Below, piece by piece: positions 1 to 7,942 of a stretch of 10,684 nt of DNA. Where the stretch lies: assembly GCA_031290635.1 (NCBI GenBank), contig JAITNE010000041.1:1-10684 (forward strand). Direction: 5' to 3'. The notes beneath the pieces are model-generated. The model worked only from the letters and a program-made list of their open reading frames with translations. It searched no databases and was not told where the DNA came from. Numbering within the stretch: the stretch's first letter is position 1; each line of letters opens with the position of its first letter. Both the position numbers and the translations under genes were made by a program. The stretch comes from Tannerella sp. GTDB taxonomy: Bacteria; Bacteroidota; Bacteroidia; Bacteroidales; Tannerellaceae.

Positions 1-1541
1 ACGATGGATAAAAATAGACGGGGCGTCGAAATGTGCGACAATTCGGAATCGTGCTTGAAACGTAGTTTGCCAAGTAGATAAAATCCTAATAATGAGAAAA
101 TTACTATCCAAAGGACAATAAATGTTTCACGGTCTAAAATTCTCCATCCGTAGGCTAAGTCGGCAACCGACAAGAACTTTAGCGCCAAGGCTATTTCGAG
201 AAAGCCGAGCACGACCTTCACGGAGTTCAGCCAGCCGCCCGATTTCGGCATATTTTGCAGCATGTTAGGGAAGATTGCAAGCAGAGCGAAAGGAATGGCA
301 AGAGCCAGAGCGAAGCCGAACATTCCGATGGCTGGACCTATGGTTGTTCCATCCGAAGCGGCCTCTACAAGCAGAGTGCCAATTATAGGGCCTGTGCATG
401 AAAAGGAGACGAGCGTCAGAGTGAATGCCATAAAAAAGATACTCAACGCGCCGGTAGTAGCGTCGGCTTTGGCGTCCATGCCGGTCGTCCACGACGAGGG
501 CAGCACTAACTCGAAAGCGCCGAAAAACGAAATGGCAAAGACGATGAGCAGTAGGAAAAAAGCGATATTGAAAATAGCGTTCGTCGAAAGGTCGTTAAGT
601 GCGCTCGCACCAAATAAACCGGTTATAATCAGCCCCATAGCAAGATATATAACGATAATCGAAAATCCATAAAGCAGTGCGTCGCGAATGGCTTTCCTAC
701 GGCTCTTAGCTCGTTTCAGGAAGAAACTGACGGTCATCGGAATCATTGGCCAAACGCAGGGAGTGAGCAAAGCCAGCAGCCCGCCCAGAAAACCGGCGAT
801 AAAGATAAAAAGCCATGAGTTGTCGGTAGCCGAAGTCGTCTCATCTCCTAAGGCCTTTAACTCGTCAATAACGGGCGTCCATAACGCTTCTTTTGATATT
901 TCCGGTTTTTGTATATTCTCAGGTTTACTTTTTGCTACTGCTATAACAGTCTCATTTACAATCTCTTGTATATCATCTCCCGAAATATTATCAACCGAAG
1001 TGTTATCAACCGAAATACTGTCGGTTGTCAAACTATGTTCATCAATCAATGTATCGGTTTTAGTTTTTTCGGGAATATTCTTAATATTTTTTTTATCAAA
1101 TGAGAAAGCCACTTGCTTTGGCGGGATGCAGGTCTCATCGTTGCATGCCATATACTCCAACTCGCCATCTACGACAAACTTCTTAACATCAGTAACATGT
1201 ATTTTCTGCACGAAAGAAACGGAGGTCGTAAACCAGCGCAACTCCATCTCAAACTGCTTGTCGAATTGCTTTACAGGCGTGGACGTAGTCGTCGGAACGC
1301 CTACTAATTCAGCGCCCTTGAGGAGGTCGAACGTAATAGAGGTAGAGACCGGCCCTCCTTCCGGCAGGTTCATATCATAGAGATGCCAGCCTTTTTCGAT
1401 AGTAGCCTTGAAAATTATTTCTTTATCAAACGACTGGCTATCAACGAAATCGACCGTCCATTTCACCGGATCGTAAATTTGCGCCTCAATATTTATACAC
1501 GTAAAAAGAAGGAGGCACAAGCAAAAAATCACTCTGTTCAT
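1..1541 (-). CDS. dsbD: Thiol:disulfide interchange protein DsbD (C-terminus beyond window)
   Basis: DsbD carries electrons from cytoplasmic thioredoxin across the inner membrane to periplasmic thiol proteins. I read an open frame of 513 codons from the ATG at 1541 to the window edge. Residues 1-20 look like a signal peptide (cleavage after IEA). Residues 21-150 form the periplasmic alpha domain, with the Cys pair C133/C138 in ACNDETCIPP. A low-complexity acidic linker follows (about 150-240). The membrane domain starts near 243 and holds both expected reactive cysteines: C262 in LLTPCVWPMIPMT and C382 in VSFSCTGPIIGTL, the CcdA/DsbD hallmarks. The C-terminal thioredoxin-like gamma domain is not reached. 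The gene starts 1 bp after the stop of the barrel gene, so it is surely co-transcribed and probably coupled to it. Family assignment is firm; whether it serves cytochrome c maturation, general disulfide isomerisation or a neighbour-encoded client is not shown. Confidence 0.93.
   Translation of the reverse strand, partial: MNRVIFCLCLLLFTCINIEAQIYDPVKWTVDFVDSQSFDKEIIFKATIEKGWHLYDMNLPEGGPVSTSITFDLLKGAELVGVPTTTSTPVKQFDKQFEMELRWFTTSVSFVQKIHVTDVKKFVVDGELEYMACNDETCIPPKQVAFSFDKKNIKNIPEKTKTDTLIDEHSLTTDSISVDNTSVDNISGDDIQEIVNETVIAVAKSKPENIQKPEISKEALWTPVIDELKALGDETTSATDNSWLFIFIAGFLGGLLALLTPCVWPMIPMTVSFFLKRAKSRRKAIRDALLYGFSIIVIYLAMGLIITGLFGASALNDLSTNAIFNIAFFLLLIVFAISFFGAFELVLPSSWTTGMDAKADATTGALSIFFMAFTLTLVSFSCTGPIIGTLLVEAASDGTTIGPAIGMFGFALALAIPFALLAIFPNMLQNMPKSGGWLNSVKVVLGFLEIALALKFLSVADLAYGWRILDRETFIVLWIVIFSLLGFYLLGKLRFKHDSELSHISTPRLFLSI
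984..1013 (-). repeat. Two 15-bp tandem units in the DsbD linker
   Basis: Two adjacent 15-bp units encode S-V-D-N-T and S-V-D-N-I (DsbD residues 177-186), and the flanking T-D-S-I and I-S continue the pattern weakly. The repeat stays in frame and lies in the flexible linker between alpha domain and membrane domain, where length change should be tolerated. Confidence 0.6.
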
Positions 1542-1542
1542 C

Positions 1543-3393
1543 TTAAAAATTTACATTAAAACCGACCATTGCAGAGAAGGGCTGCAATGGGTATCCGTAA
1601 TAGAGTTCGTGTCTCTGAAACATAAGATTATTTAACTGTAAATAGACGCTGTACCTATCGTCGAATTGCCACAAGGCACGCAGTCTGAGGTCGTTCACAT
1701 CTTGCATCTGCACATCTTTCCTTTCTTTTCCCTTACCGATGCTGGCGTACATGCCCGAAAGCAAAGTGTAATCCAAACTTATAGTCAGCGGCGTAATCGG
1801 ACGAACATTAATGCCGGCGCTGAGTTCAACCGTGGGCATACCGTAAGCCTTACACTCGTCTGTTTTACTAACGTTCGTATAGACTTCCTGATTCTTCCAC
1901 GACTCCAGACATTTTAGCTGATAAAAATTAGAAACGCCCCTGGCATAGATCTCGAAAATCTTCCTGTAATCATATTTCAGCGAGGCGCCCGGCTGTATGA
2001 ACTGCGCAAGAGGCTGAAAAGGCATGCTGAAGTTGCGGAAACCGACGTCGCTGCCAAAATCAAGTTGAGATGGATTGAAAAGAAGGATGTTTTCGGTGTA
2101 TTTATAGCTTGCAAAAATATCGAACCAGAGGCCGGTAGCCACACTACTGCGGACGCCTAACTGTAAGTTGGCAAAAGTCTTGGAAGCATCAGCCGTAAAT
2201 AGCGGATTGAAATAGCGGTTGACGCGCGATATTTCGGCCATAGAGTTTGATTCGACCTGCCCCGTAAGATAAGCATAGAACAGGCTTCGCGAATTGGCAA
2301 ACGGAATATCCAACTTGATGTTGGGAGTGAGAAACACGTCGGTCGTGCCGTTTTGTGCAACAAGCACCATATTGAAGCCGAGCAACAGATTCCATGTCTC
2401 GCGATAAATGTTGAAATAAGGATTCATCGTGGCGTTGATATGTGTATCAAAGGCCATACTGTCAATGGGAACAGCCGATTGCATCGGTTCCGTATAACTT
2501 AACATATTGCTATTCAGATTAAGACCGAATGATTTACCATCGTTTACAGGCGAGCGTATACCAAAGTTAATCTTGACATGATTTTCCTTTATACCCTTGA
2601 AGTAAGGGGCAGGGCTTAGCGAATATTGCTGGCCAAAGTGTGTGAAGTCCACACCAAAATTATAGCCCAGCGAGAGGAGGTTTGTGGACGCCAATCCGGC
2701 ATAGACATTAATCAACTGATTGACCTGATTAGTAGTATAAATCGTAGTATCGCTCGAAGCGCTAATATTCATATCCTTGCCGTAATAGTTGAATGCGCTG
2801 TAACTGTATTTGCCTCCAAGCGAGAGTATGGAGCCATTGAAATGGTGCTTGAAATCAAGGCCGCCGATATTGTCGTTAATCTTTGCCTTGCGCGTGAGCG
2901 AATCGGGGTCTAATAACTTGACGTTGCCGTTAGTCGAACGGTGTGAGAACCAAACGGCGAGTTTGTCGCTGTCGTTGTTGAGCAGATGATAGCCGACATC
3001 TCCTTGCATGTTTAATAACATACCGCCTCCGAAATGCAAATAGCCGTCACGCTGACCGTGCTCTATTTGGGTTGTAAACGAGCCTGAAGGCAACACTATC
3101 ATATCTTTAGGCGTAGCTACCGGAATAGCATAGTCGGAATAGACGATAGCTCGCTTCGATACATTAATCGCACGCACTTCAGGGATAGTACTCACCTTGA
3201 CGGCGTCCTGCACGATGGGGTCGTATTCACGTTCGAGCGTCATTTCGCGCTTATAAAGGTCTTCTTTCCTTTTTGCTTCTTCGCTCTTTTCTTCCGGTTC
3301 TTGTGCGAAGCAAATGCTCGTCGAGCAGAATATACCGAGCAAGGCTCCACATAAAACATTGTTTATCTGTCTTTTACGCATAATCATTTTCAT
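1543..3393 (-). CDS. Plug-less TonB-receptor-like outer-membrane beta-barrel protein
   Basis: A 616-residue protein with a signal peptide (about 1-30, cleavage after CFA), a charged Glu/Lys-rich stretch (32-50), the segment REMTLEREYDPIVQDA (49-64), and then, from about residue 108, a long run of alternating amphipathic strands with Tyr, Phe and Asn-rich turns. It ends in MVGFNVNF with a terminal Phe, the usual outer-membrane barrel (BAM) signal. Such proteins in Bacteroidota are often annotated as TonB-dependent receptors, but only about 75 residues separate signal peptide and barrel, too few for a normal plug domain. It starts at an ATGA overlap with the TPR gene stop, so translation is probably coupled. 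The ATG at 3393 is followed by in-frame ATGs at 3387 and 3381, any of which could be used. Substrate unknown; a structural partner of the TPR protein is an inference from coupling. Confidence 0.8.
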   Translation of the reverse strand: MKMIMRKRQINNVLCGALLGIFCSTSICFAQEPEEKSEEAKRKEDLYKREMTLEREYDPIVQDAVKVSTIPEVRAINVSKRAIVYSDYAIPVATPKDMIVLPSGSFTTQIEHGQRDGYLHFGGGMLLNMQGDVGYHLLNNDSDKLAVWFSHRSTNGNVKLLDPDSLTRKAKINDNIGGLDFKHHFNGSILSLGGKYSYSAFNYYGKDMNISASSDTTIYTTNQVNQLINVYAGLASTNLLSLGYNFGVDFTHFGQQYSLSPAPYFKGIKENHVKINFGIRSPVNDGKSFGLNLNSNMLSYTEPMQSAVPIDSMAFDTHINATMNPYFNIYRETWNLLLGFNMVLVAQNGTTDVFLTPNIKLDIPFANSRSLFYAYLTGQVESNSMAEISRVNRYFNPLFTADASKTFANLQLGVRSSVATGLWFDIFASYKYTENILLFNPSQLDFGSDVGFRNFSMPFQPLAQFIQPGASLKYDYRKIFEIYARGVSNFYQLKCLESWKNQEVYTNVSKTDECKAYGMPTVELSAGINVRPITPLTISLDYTLLSGMYASIGKGKERKDVQMQDVNDLRLRALWQFDDRYSVYLQLNNLMFQRHELYYGYPLQPFSAMVGFNVNF

Positions 3394-6300
3394 TTGGTTT
3401 TTAATTTTTCCAATCTTTGTTCAATCATCTTATCTATCTCTTCGCTGCCGCTATAGTTACGCTTTAGCGAGGTGAGATATTGGCGCGCCTGAAAATCGTC
3501 GCCCTTGTCAATATATATGTCGGCAAGGAGGATAAAGCCACGTGCCAGCCAATACTGATGCGGCGTTCCGTTCTCAAGAAAGTTGAGCAGTTCTTTTTCT
3601 GCACGCGCTACGTCTTTAGTGTCATAATAGACCTGCGCCAGCTGATATTTGGCTTCGGCGCCGTACTCTGTTCGCGTATCCTTACTCAAGGCAGACAAGT
3701 CGTCGACGGCCTTAGCGCGGTCGCCAAGTTTGAGATACGATTTGGCACGAAGAAAGCGGGCTTCGATTTCGATTTCGGGTGATAGATTAACTTCCTTGAG
3801 CATGGCGCTCGCCGCTTCCAAAGCCTCTTTTTCGTCCCCTGTATGCTGTGCGCAACGCATGATACCAAGATTGGCAGCCTCGCGGTTCTCACGCGATTCG
3901 GCTATCGTCTGCAACTCGCGGAATGTTTGGATAGCCTCCTTATAATCTTTCTCTAAATACTCAATCTCGGACTTGCGTGCCAGCGATTCTTCGCGATACT
4001 TGTGGTCGCCGCTCTCCAACACTGAAGTAAACAGTTTCTTGGCGTCTTTGTAATTTTTCTTGTCGAAGGCTATCTTTGCGAGATAGTAATTGGCATTCGT
4101 GCTGAAAGCGCCTTCCGGATACTGACGCAGATAGCTTACCAGACTCTTCTGTGCGCCATCAAAGTCGCCGCGCGAAAACTTTTGCTCGGCGGCATAGTAC
4201 GTAAGCGAATCCTGCTCGCTGACCTCAACGTGCATCGAGCCTCCGAGCGAGTTGACATACGAGGCGTACGAACCGACATTGTCCATATCGACATAAACCG
4301 ATTTCAAGTCCTGAACGGCTACTTTAGCTTCCTCGCTGCCGGGATATTGTTTGATTACCCGCTTGTAAGCCTCAATCGACTTCTCCAACTGATTGTCATT
4401 ATAGTAAAGCAGTCCTAACTGCACGCCTGCTTTTTGCGCGAGGCTGCTTTGCGAAAACTGTTCCACAAGAATGCTGAACGATTCGGCTGCTTCTTTATTC
4501 TTGTCGAGCAAGACATACGACCGACCCCGTTCATAGAGCGCTTCATCAATATATTGCGATGATGGAAATTCGTTGATAACGCGGTCCATCATGCGTATTT
4601 TACCGATATAATCTTTTTGCAGACCAAGCACAAAACCTTTCTGATAGACGGCATAGTCGGCTGCTTCCGGCTGCAAAGTAACCGCACGAGTGTAGTTAGT
4701 CTCGGCCTCGCCCCACTTACCGTCGTGAAACAAACAATCGCCTATGCGGTTGTATGTGTCGCCTAAGGCGCTCGAACTCTCATCCTTTTCGAGTGTGACA
4801 AAGCGGCGGAATTGTACGATCGCCTGACCGAAATTCTTCTGCTTGAAATAGCAGTAGCCGAGGTTGTAATAGACTAAGGAATAGGAGTTTGCAGTACTCT
4901 GGCGGGTCATATTCTGATAGGTATTAAAGTCGTTAATAGCCGCCTTATAGTTACCCTTGCGATAGAATGACTCGCCTCTCCAGAAGTGGGCATTGGCTCG
5001 CGATTCGAGGTCATAGTTGCCCATCTCGATGGATTTATCGAAGGAATCAATGGCGTCATCTAATTTATTGTTAGTAAATGCCTGATTACCAAGATGAAAC
5101 AGAATACTTTGCTTAGCTCCAAGTATTTTTGAATTTGGCTGGCGTATCTTATTGATTGATTCAAGCGCCGCCTGATAGTTGTTGGATGTGAGATAAACCT
5201 CTACAAGATAGTCGTTTATCTGATCCGAATACTGCGAGTTAGGAAAGCCGTTGAGAAATTTTTCGAACACTTTCACCGATTCACCGAAGCCGGCAAATGC
5301 CGTCTCGTGTATCAGGATAGCGTAGTTGTAAAGCGCTGTTTCCTGCACTTTTTGGTTGAATGCCAAGGCGCCGGCGCTCTCGAAAGCCATACGAGCTTTA
5401 TTTTTGTCATTAAGTTGCAGATAGCACTGACCTAAATAGAGATGGGCGCTTTGCGTCAGTTCGTCGTCGCCAACGACTGTCTGCGAGAGGTGTTTGACTG
5501 CATTAGCGTACTGCTTTGTATTGTATTCGCAGACGCCCAATATATATACTTCGCCGCGTGCAGGTTCTTCGGCCTCCGCCATGTATTTGTTGAGCATCTC
5601 GACGGCTTTGTCCTGATTTCCGAGATTATAGTAGGAGTTGCCTGCAATACGGCACAACTCAGAGTTGCTGTCGCTTTTGGGATAAGTACGCAGGAGACGC
5701 TCCGTCAGCTTCACTACTTCGTCATGCTTTCCTTCAAGATAGTTGATTTGGGCTATATAGTAATTAGCTTTTTCGCGATATATCGGTTCGTTTTTCATAC
5801 GGTTAAATTCGCTCATTGCGTCTTCATACTTGCCGGTAGCATAGTCGAGGTATGCTAAGTAAAAGAGTGAGGGCTGCGCGTATTCATCGCCAAAATCGGC
5901 GGCGGTCGCAAAGTTAGCGCGTGCATGCTCGTAATGATGATTTTGCATCTGTGAATACGCAAGACGATAGAACAGAGCTTCTCTATACTTAGCGCTGAGG
6001 ACTTCTACTCTCGGCTTGCCGAACCATCTCTCGGCGCGGTCATATTCTTCGCGCTCGAAATAGCCTGTCCCTATCAGAAAACTGACCTCGTCGGTATGCC
6101 TCGAATCCTGATATTCCTTCAGGTAGTCGGCCAGCATATCGGCGGCTTTCGTCTTACCTTCCGTGTAAGCGATATAAGCCAGCATATAGTCGGCTTCCTG
6201 CAAGAGGTCGCGATTGTGGCCTACTTGTCGGTATGCTTCAAGTTTATCGATACAGCCTGCATAGTTCTTCTGTTCAAAAAAGTCTAAACCCTCCGAAAAG

Positions 6301-6401
6301 ATTCTGTCTACAGGGTCGGTCAGATACGAATGCTGTGCACTTGCCATAAAACTAATGGCTACAAGGCACAACGGAATAATTATTTTTTTTACTGTACTCA
6401 T
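3390..6401 (-). CDS. Exported tetratricopeptide-repeat protein, about 26 repeats
   Basis: A 1003-residue protein that is nearly all helical-hairpin repeats. I count about 26 TPR-like units of 33-40 residues with the usual small/large pattern, for example AIDSFDKSIEMGN, AIVQFRRFVTLEK and SIEAYKRVIKQYPGS; several end in YP-S or FP-S as in BamD/YbgF-type periplasmic TPRs. I choose the ATG at 6401 over the in-frame ATG at 6452: it gives a clean signal peptide (VKKIIIPLCLVAISFMASA, cleavage before Q23), while the longer version adds 17 residues ahead of it that start inside the terminator hairpin. With no lipobox it should be soluble in the periplasm. It is first in a unit with the barrel and dsbD and overlaps the barrel start by 4 bp. 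TPR superhelices are protein-binding scaffolds; binding the barrel or its client is inferred, not seen. Confidence 0.88.
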   Translation of the reverse strand: MSTVKKIIIPLCLVAISFMASAQHSYLTDPVDRIFSEGLDFFEQKNYAGCIDKLEAYRQVGHNRDLLQEADYMLAYIAYTEGKTKAADMLADYLKEYQDSRHTDEVSFLIGTGYFEREEYDRAERWFGKPRVEVLSAKYREALFYRLAYSQMQNHHYEHARANFATAADFGDEYAQPSLFYLAYLDYATGKYEDAMSEFNRMKNEPIYREKANYYIAQINYLEGKHDEVVKLTERLLRTYPKSDSNSELCRIAGNSYYNLGNQDKAVEMLNKYMAEAEEPARGEVYILGVCEYNTKQYANAVKHLSQTVVGDDELTQSAHLYLGQCYLQLNDKNKARMAFESAGALAFNQKVQETALYNYAILIHETAFAGFGESVKVFEKFLNGFPNSQYSDQINDYLVEVYLTSNNYQAALESINKIRQPNSKILGAKQSILFHLGNQAFTNNKLDDAIDSFDKSIEMGNYDLESRANAHFWRGESFYRKGNYKAAINDFNTYQNMTRQSTANSYSLVYYNLGYCYFKQKNFGQAIVQFRRFVTLEKDESSSALGDTYNRIGDCLFHDGKWGEAETNYTRAVTLQPEAADYAVYQKGFVLGLQKDYIGKIRMMDRVINEFPSSQYIDEALYERGRSYVLLDKNKEAAESFSILVEQFSQSSLAQKAGVQLGLLYYNDNQLEKSIEAYKRVIKQYPGSEEAKVAVQDLKSVYVDMDNVGSYASYVNSLGGSMHVEVSEQDSLTYYAAEQKFSRGDFDGAQKSLVSYLRQYPEGAFSTNANYYLAKIAFDKKNYKDAKKLFTSVLESGDHKYREESLARKSEIEYLEKDYKEAIQTFRELQTIAESRENREAANLGIMRCAQHTGDEKEALEAASAMLKEVNLSPEIEIEARFLRAKSYLKLGDRAKAVDDLSALSKDTRTEYGAEAKYQLAQVYYDTKDVARAEKELLNFLENGTPHQYWLARGFILLADIYIDKGDDFQARQYLTSLKRNYSGSEEIDKMIEQRLEKLKTK

Positions 6402-6423
6402 ATATTCTTTAAAATAATAGACG

Positions 6424-6455
6424 CAAAAATTGAAATAAAAACCGGCAGCCACATA
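6424..6455 (-). promoter_or_regulatory. Weak candidate promoter for the TPR/barrel/dsbD unit
   Basis: On the minus strand TATG (6452-6455) and AATTTTTG (6424-6431) are 20 bp apart, matching the Bacteroides -33 TTTG in 3 of 4 and -7 TAnnTTTG in 5 of 6 defined positions. The -33 element would sit in the loop of the preceding terminator and leave a leader of only about 15 nt before the ATG at 6401. A promoter is expected here because a terminator precedes the gene, but this match is weak. Confidence 0.22.
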
Positions 6456-6474
6456 TCGGAGCGACTACCGGTTT
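6438..6474 (-). terminator. Intrinsic terminator after the ROK kinase gene
   Basis: Minus-strand RNA can form a 13-bp stem, AAAACCGGUAGUC with GGCUGCCGGUUUU, around a 12-nt loop, ending in UUUU and followed by an AU-rich stretch. Two of the pairs are U-G wobbles that would be C-A mismatches in RNA from the other strand, so the hairpin is built for minus-strand transcripts. It begins 18 bp past the kinase stop codon. Confidence 0.8.
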
Positions 6475-6491
6475 TGAGATTGCAAGTAGAT

Positions 6492-7457
6492 TCAGCCTTC
6501 TTTTACCTCCCAACCGAGAGCGCTTGCTCCGAGCACCGCTGCATCGCTTTCTTTCAATTGCGACACGAGCAGCTTAGTTTTGCCTTGAAATACTTTCAGC
6601 ATGTTGTCCTCCATAGAACGCTTGACGGGGTTGAGTATCAAGTCGCCCGACTTGGTCAGTCCGCCGAAAAGAATTATGGCTTCCGGACTTGAGAATGCTA
6701 CGAAGTTAGCCAGCGCTTCTCCGAGTATTTTTCCGGTAAACTCAAAAATTTCGATAGCCAGCATATCGCCCTTGACAGCAGCGTCATAGACGTCCTTCGA
6801 GGTGATTAGTTCGGGGTTAAGATCGCGCAAGAGACTTTTCTCCGTACGGTTAGTCAGCACTTCGCGGGCTGTACGCGCTACGCCTGTAGCCGAAGCGTAT
6901 GCTTCGAGGCAGCCATGACGACCGCAGCCGCAAAGGCGACCGTCCTGCCGCATGATGACATGCCCAAGCTCGCCTGCAAAGCCGTCGTGCCCATAAACGA
7001 GGACGCCGCCTATAACTATACCACTGCCGACGCCGGTGCCGAGTGTGATTTCAATGAAATCTTTCAAGCCGCGTGCTGCGCCGTAAGTCATCTCGCCGAT
7101 AGCCGCCGCATTAGCGTCGTTAGTGAGCGAAACGGGAATGTTGTAAGTCTTATCGCTAATCAGTTGAGCCAAAGGTATTTTACCTTTCCACGGCAGGTTG
7201 GGAGCGAACTCAATGCACCCATTGAAGTAGTTGCCGTTAGGGGCGCCTACTCCTATGCCTTTGATGTTACCCGGACCGCCTGCTTGTTCAATGACTTCTT
7301 TCAAACCGTTGGCCAGAAGCGTGATATAATCATTCACGTCCTCGTGCGTTCCGGTCTTGATTGAACCGCTGTGCAAAATTGTGCCTCTGGCGTCAACTAC
7401 GCCAAAAACAGTGTTGGTACCGCCAATATCAATACCAATAACATAAGGTTTCTCCAT
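6492..7457 (-). CDS. ROK-family sugar kinase, probably glucokinase
   Basis: A cytoplasmic ATP-dependent sugar kinase that phosphorylates a hexose, most likely glucose, at the entry to glycolysis. It is 321 residues, the usual ROK kinase length. Visible motifs: the phosphate-binding DIGGTN at residues 10-15, the sugar-contact region APNLPWKG (85-92), the catalytic Asp D114 in TNDANAAA, GTGVGSG (140-146), E163-x2-H166 of GELGH, and the zinc site CGCGRHGCLE with C176, C178 and C183. There is no N-terminal helix-turn-helix, so it is a kinase rather than a NagC/XylR repressor. I take the ATG at 7457; a TTG two codons upstream is also in frame but less likely. It follows the small CC-repeat gene by 11 bp and is closed by a terminator, giving a two-gene unit. 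N-acetylglucosamine, N-acetylmannosamine or fructose as substrate cannot be excluded. Confidence 0.92.
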   Translation of the reverse strand: MEKPYVIGIDIGGTNTVFGVVDARGTILHSGSIKTGTHEDVNDYITLLANGLKEVIEQAGGPGNIKGIGVGAPNGNYFNGCIEFAPNLPWKGKIPLAQLISDKTYNIPVSLTNDANAAAIGEMTYGAARGLKDFIEITLGTGVGSGIVIGGVLVYGHDGFAGELGHVIMRQDGRLCGCGRHGCLEAYASATGVARTAREVLTNRTEKSLLRDLNPELITSKDVYDAAVKGDMLAIEIFEFTGKILGEALANFVAFSSPEAIILFGGLTKSGDLILNPVKRSMEDNMLKVFQGKTKLLVSQLKESDAAVLGASALGWEVKEG

Positions 7458-7468
7458 CGTCAAACAAT

Positions 7469-7768
7469 TTACTTTTTTTCTTTTGTTGACTTAGCCGGAG
7501 CCTTCTTCTCTGCCTCTGCTGCTGCCTTGCAACAAGCCGGTTTCTCGCCTGCTTTAGCCTCAGCTGCCTTGCAACAAGCTGCCGGCTCGCCTGCTTTAGC
7601 TTCAGTAGCCTTGGCAGTGCTGCATTCTGTTTTCGCAGCAGTTTTAGTCTCTTTTGAGACTACTTCTTTCTTGGCAACTTCTTTTTTTGCCTTTCCATCA
7701 TCGGCGCTAACACCGATCGTCAAACTCATCATAGCCACAAAGGCCATACCTAAAATTACTTTTTTCAT
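7469..7768 (-). CDS. Small exported Lys/Ala-rich protein with Cys-Cys repeats
   Basis: I do not recognise a named family. The 99-residue product has a clear signal peptide (residues 1-22, MKKVILGMAFVAMMSLTIGV then SA). The mature part is almost only Lys, Ala, Glu, Thr and Cys. Residues 24-48 are Lys-rich; C49 stands alone; residues 56-69 (EAKAGEPAACCKAA) and 70-83 (EAKAGEKPACCKAA) are two near-identical 14-residue units, each with a Cys-Cys pair. The tail (84-99) is Lys-rich. Five cysteines in about 77 mature residues is high for an exported protein. The ATG at 7768 gives the best signal peptide; a GTG one codon upstream is possible. It sits behind a good Bacteroides-type promoter and 11 bp before the ROK kinase. 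Metal or haem binding, thiol buffering, or interaction with an acidic polymer are all possible; none is shown. Confidence 0.8.
   Translation of the reverse strand: MKKVILGMAFVAMMSLTIGVSADDGKAKKEVAKKEVVSKETKTAAKTECSTAKATEAKAGEPAACCKAAEAKAGEKPACCKAAAEAEKKAPAKSTKEKK
7520..7603 (-). repeat. Two 42-bp tandem repeats encoding Cys-Cys units
   Basis: Two adjacent 42-bp units (7562-7603 and 7520-7561), mostly identical at the DNA level, encode the 14-residue CC units of the small exported protein. Close DNA identity suggests a recent in-frame duplication, so copy number may differ between strains. Both units keep the Cys-Cys pair while the Pro position shifts. Confidence 0.85.
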
Positions 7769-7836
7769 CACTTTCTAAATGTTTAATTAATAAATTCACT
7801 TGTAAAATCCCTACATAAATGAGGTATTTTCGACTT

Positions 7837-7868
7837 CAAAGTAACGAAATATTTTTGTGATACGCAAA
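7837..7868 (-). promoter_or_regulatory. Bacteroides-type promoter for the CC-repeat/ROK unit
   Basis: On the minus strand TTTG (7865-7868) is followed after 20 bp by TTACTTTG (7837-7844). The Bacteroides primary sigma factor consensus is TTTG near -33 and TAnnTTTG near -7; this site matches 4 of 4 and 5 of 6 defined bases with normal spacing. Transcription would start near 7830, leaving a leader of about 60 nt before the ATG at 7768. Confidence 0.6.
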
Positions 7869-7884
7869 TAATTTAGATTATTTG
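7865..7884. promoter_or_regulatory. AT-rich palindrome overlapping the -33 box
   Basis: A perfect 8-bp inverted repeat, CAAATAAT and ATTATTTG, with a 4-bp spacer; the symmetry extends to 11 bp per arm if one mismatch is allowed. One arm contains the -33 TTTG of the promoter at 7837-7868. This is where a dimeric repressor or other regulator could bind. It could also be a weak hairpin at the end of the radical SAM transcript, but it is AT-rich and lacks a following U-run. The rest of this 174-bp gap (7769-7942) shows no further gene or strong terminator. Confidence 0.4.
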
Positions 7885-7942
7885 TGTTTTAATGGCGTCA
7901 ATTTGTATATATTTAACGGTATAAACGGCTTATTTTAGTGGT

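Noticed and set aside
688-1380. A 230-codon plus-strand open frame with hydrophobic segments
   Set aside because: It lies opposite dsbD, whose minus-strand frame carries the signal peptide and all expected cysteine motifs. The plus frame shows no family motif.
6402-6452. A 17-residue longer start for the TPR protein
   Set aside because: It would put extra residues in front of a clean signal peptide and begin inside the terminator hairpin of the previous gene.
7458-7463. TTG start two codons upstream of the ROK kinase ATG
   Set aside because: The ATG at 7457 gives the normal ROK N-terminus, and nothing favours the rarer codon.
7886-7942. A possible terminator after the radical SAM gene
   Set aside because: Only short AT-rich pairings (such as AAAC with GTTT) are visible and there is no U-run, so it was not called.
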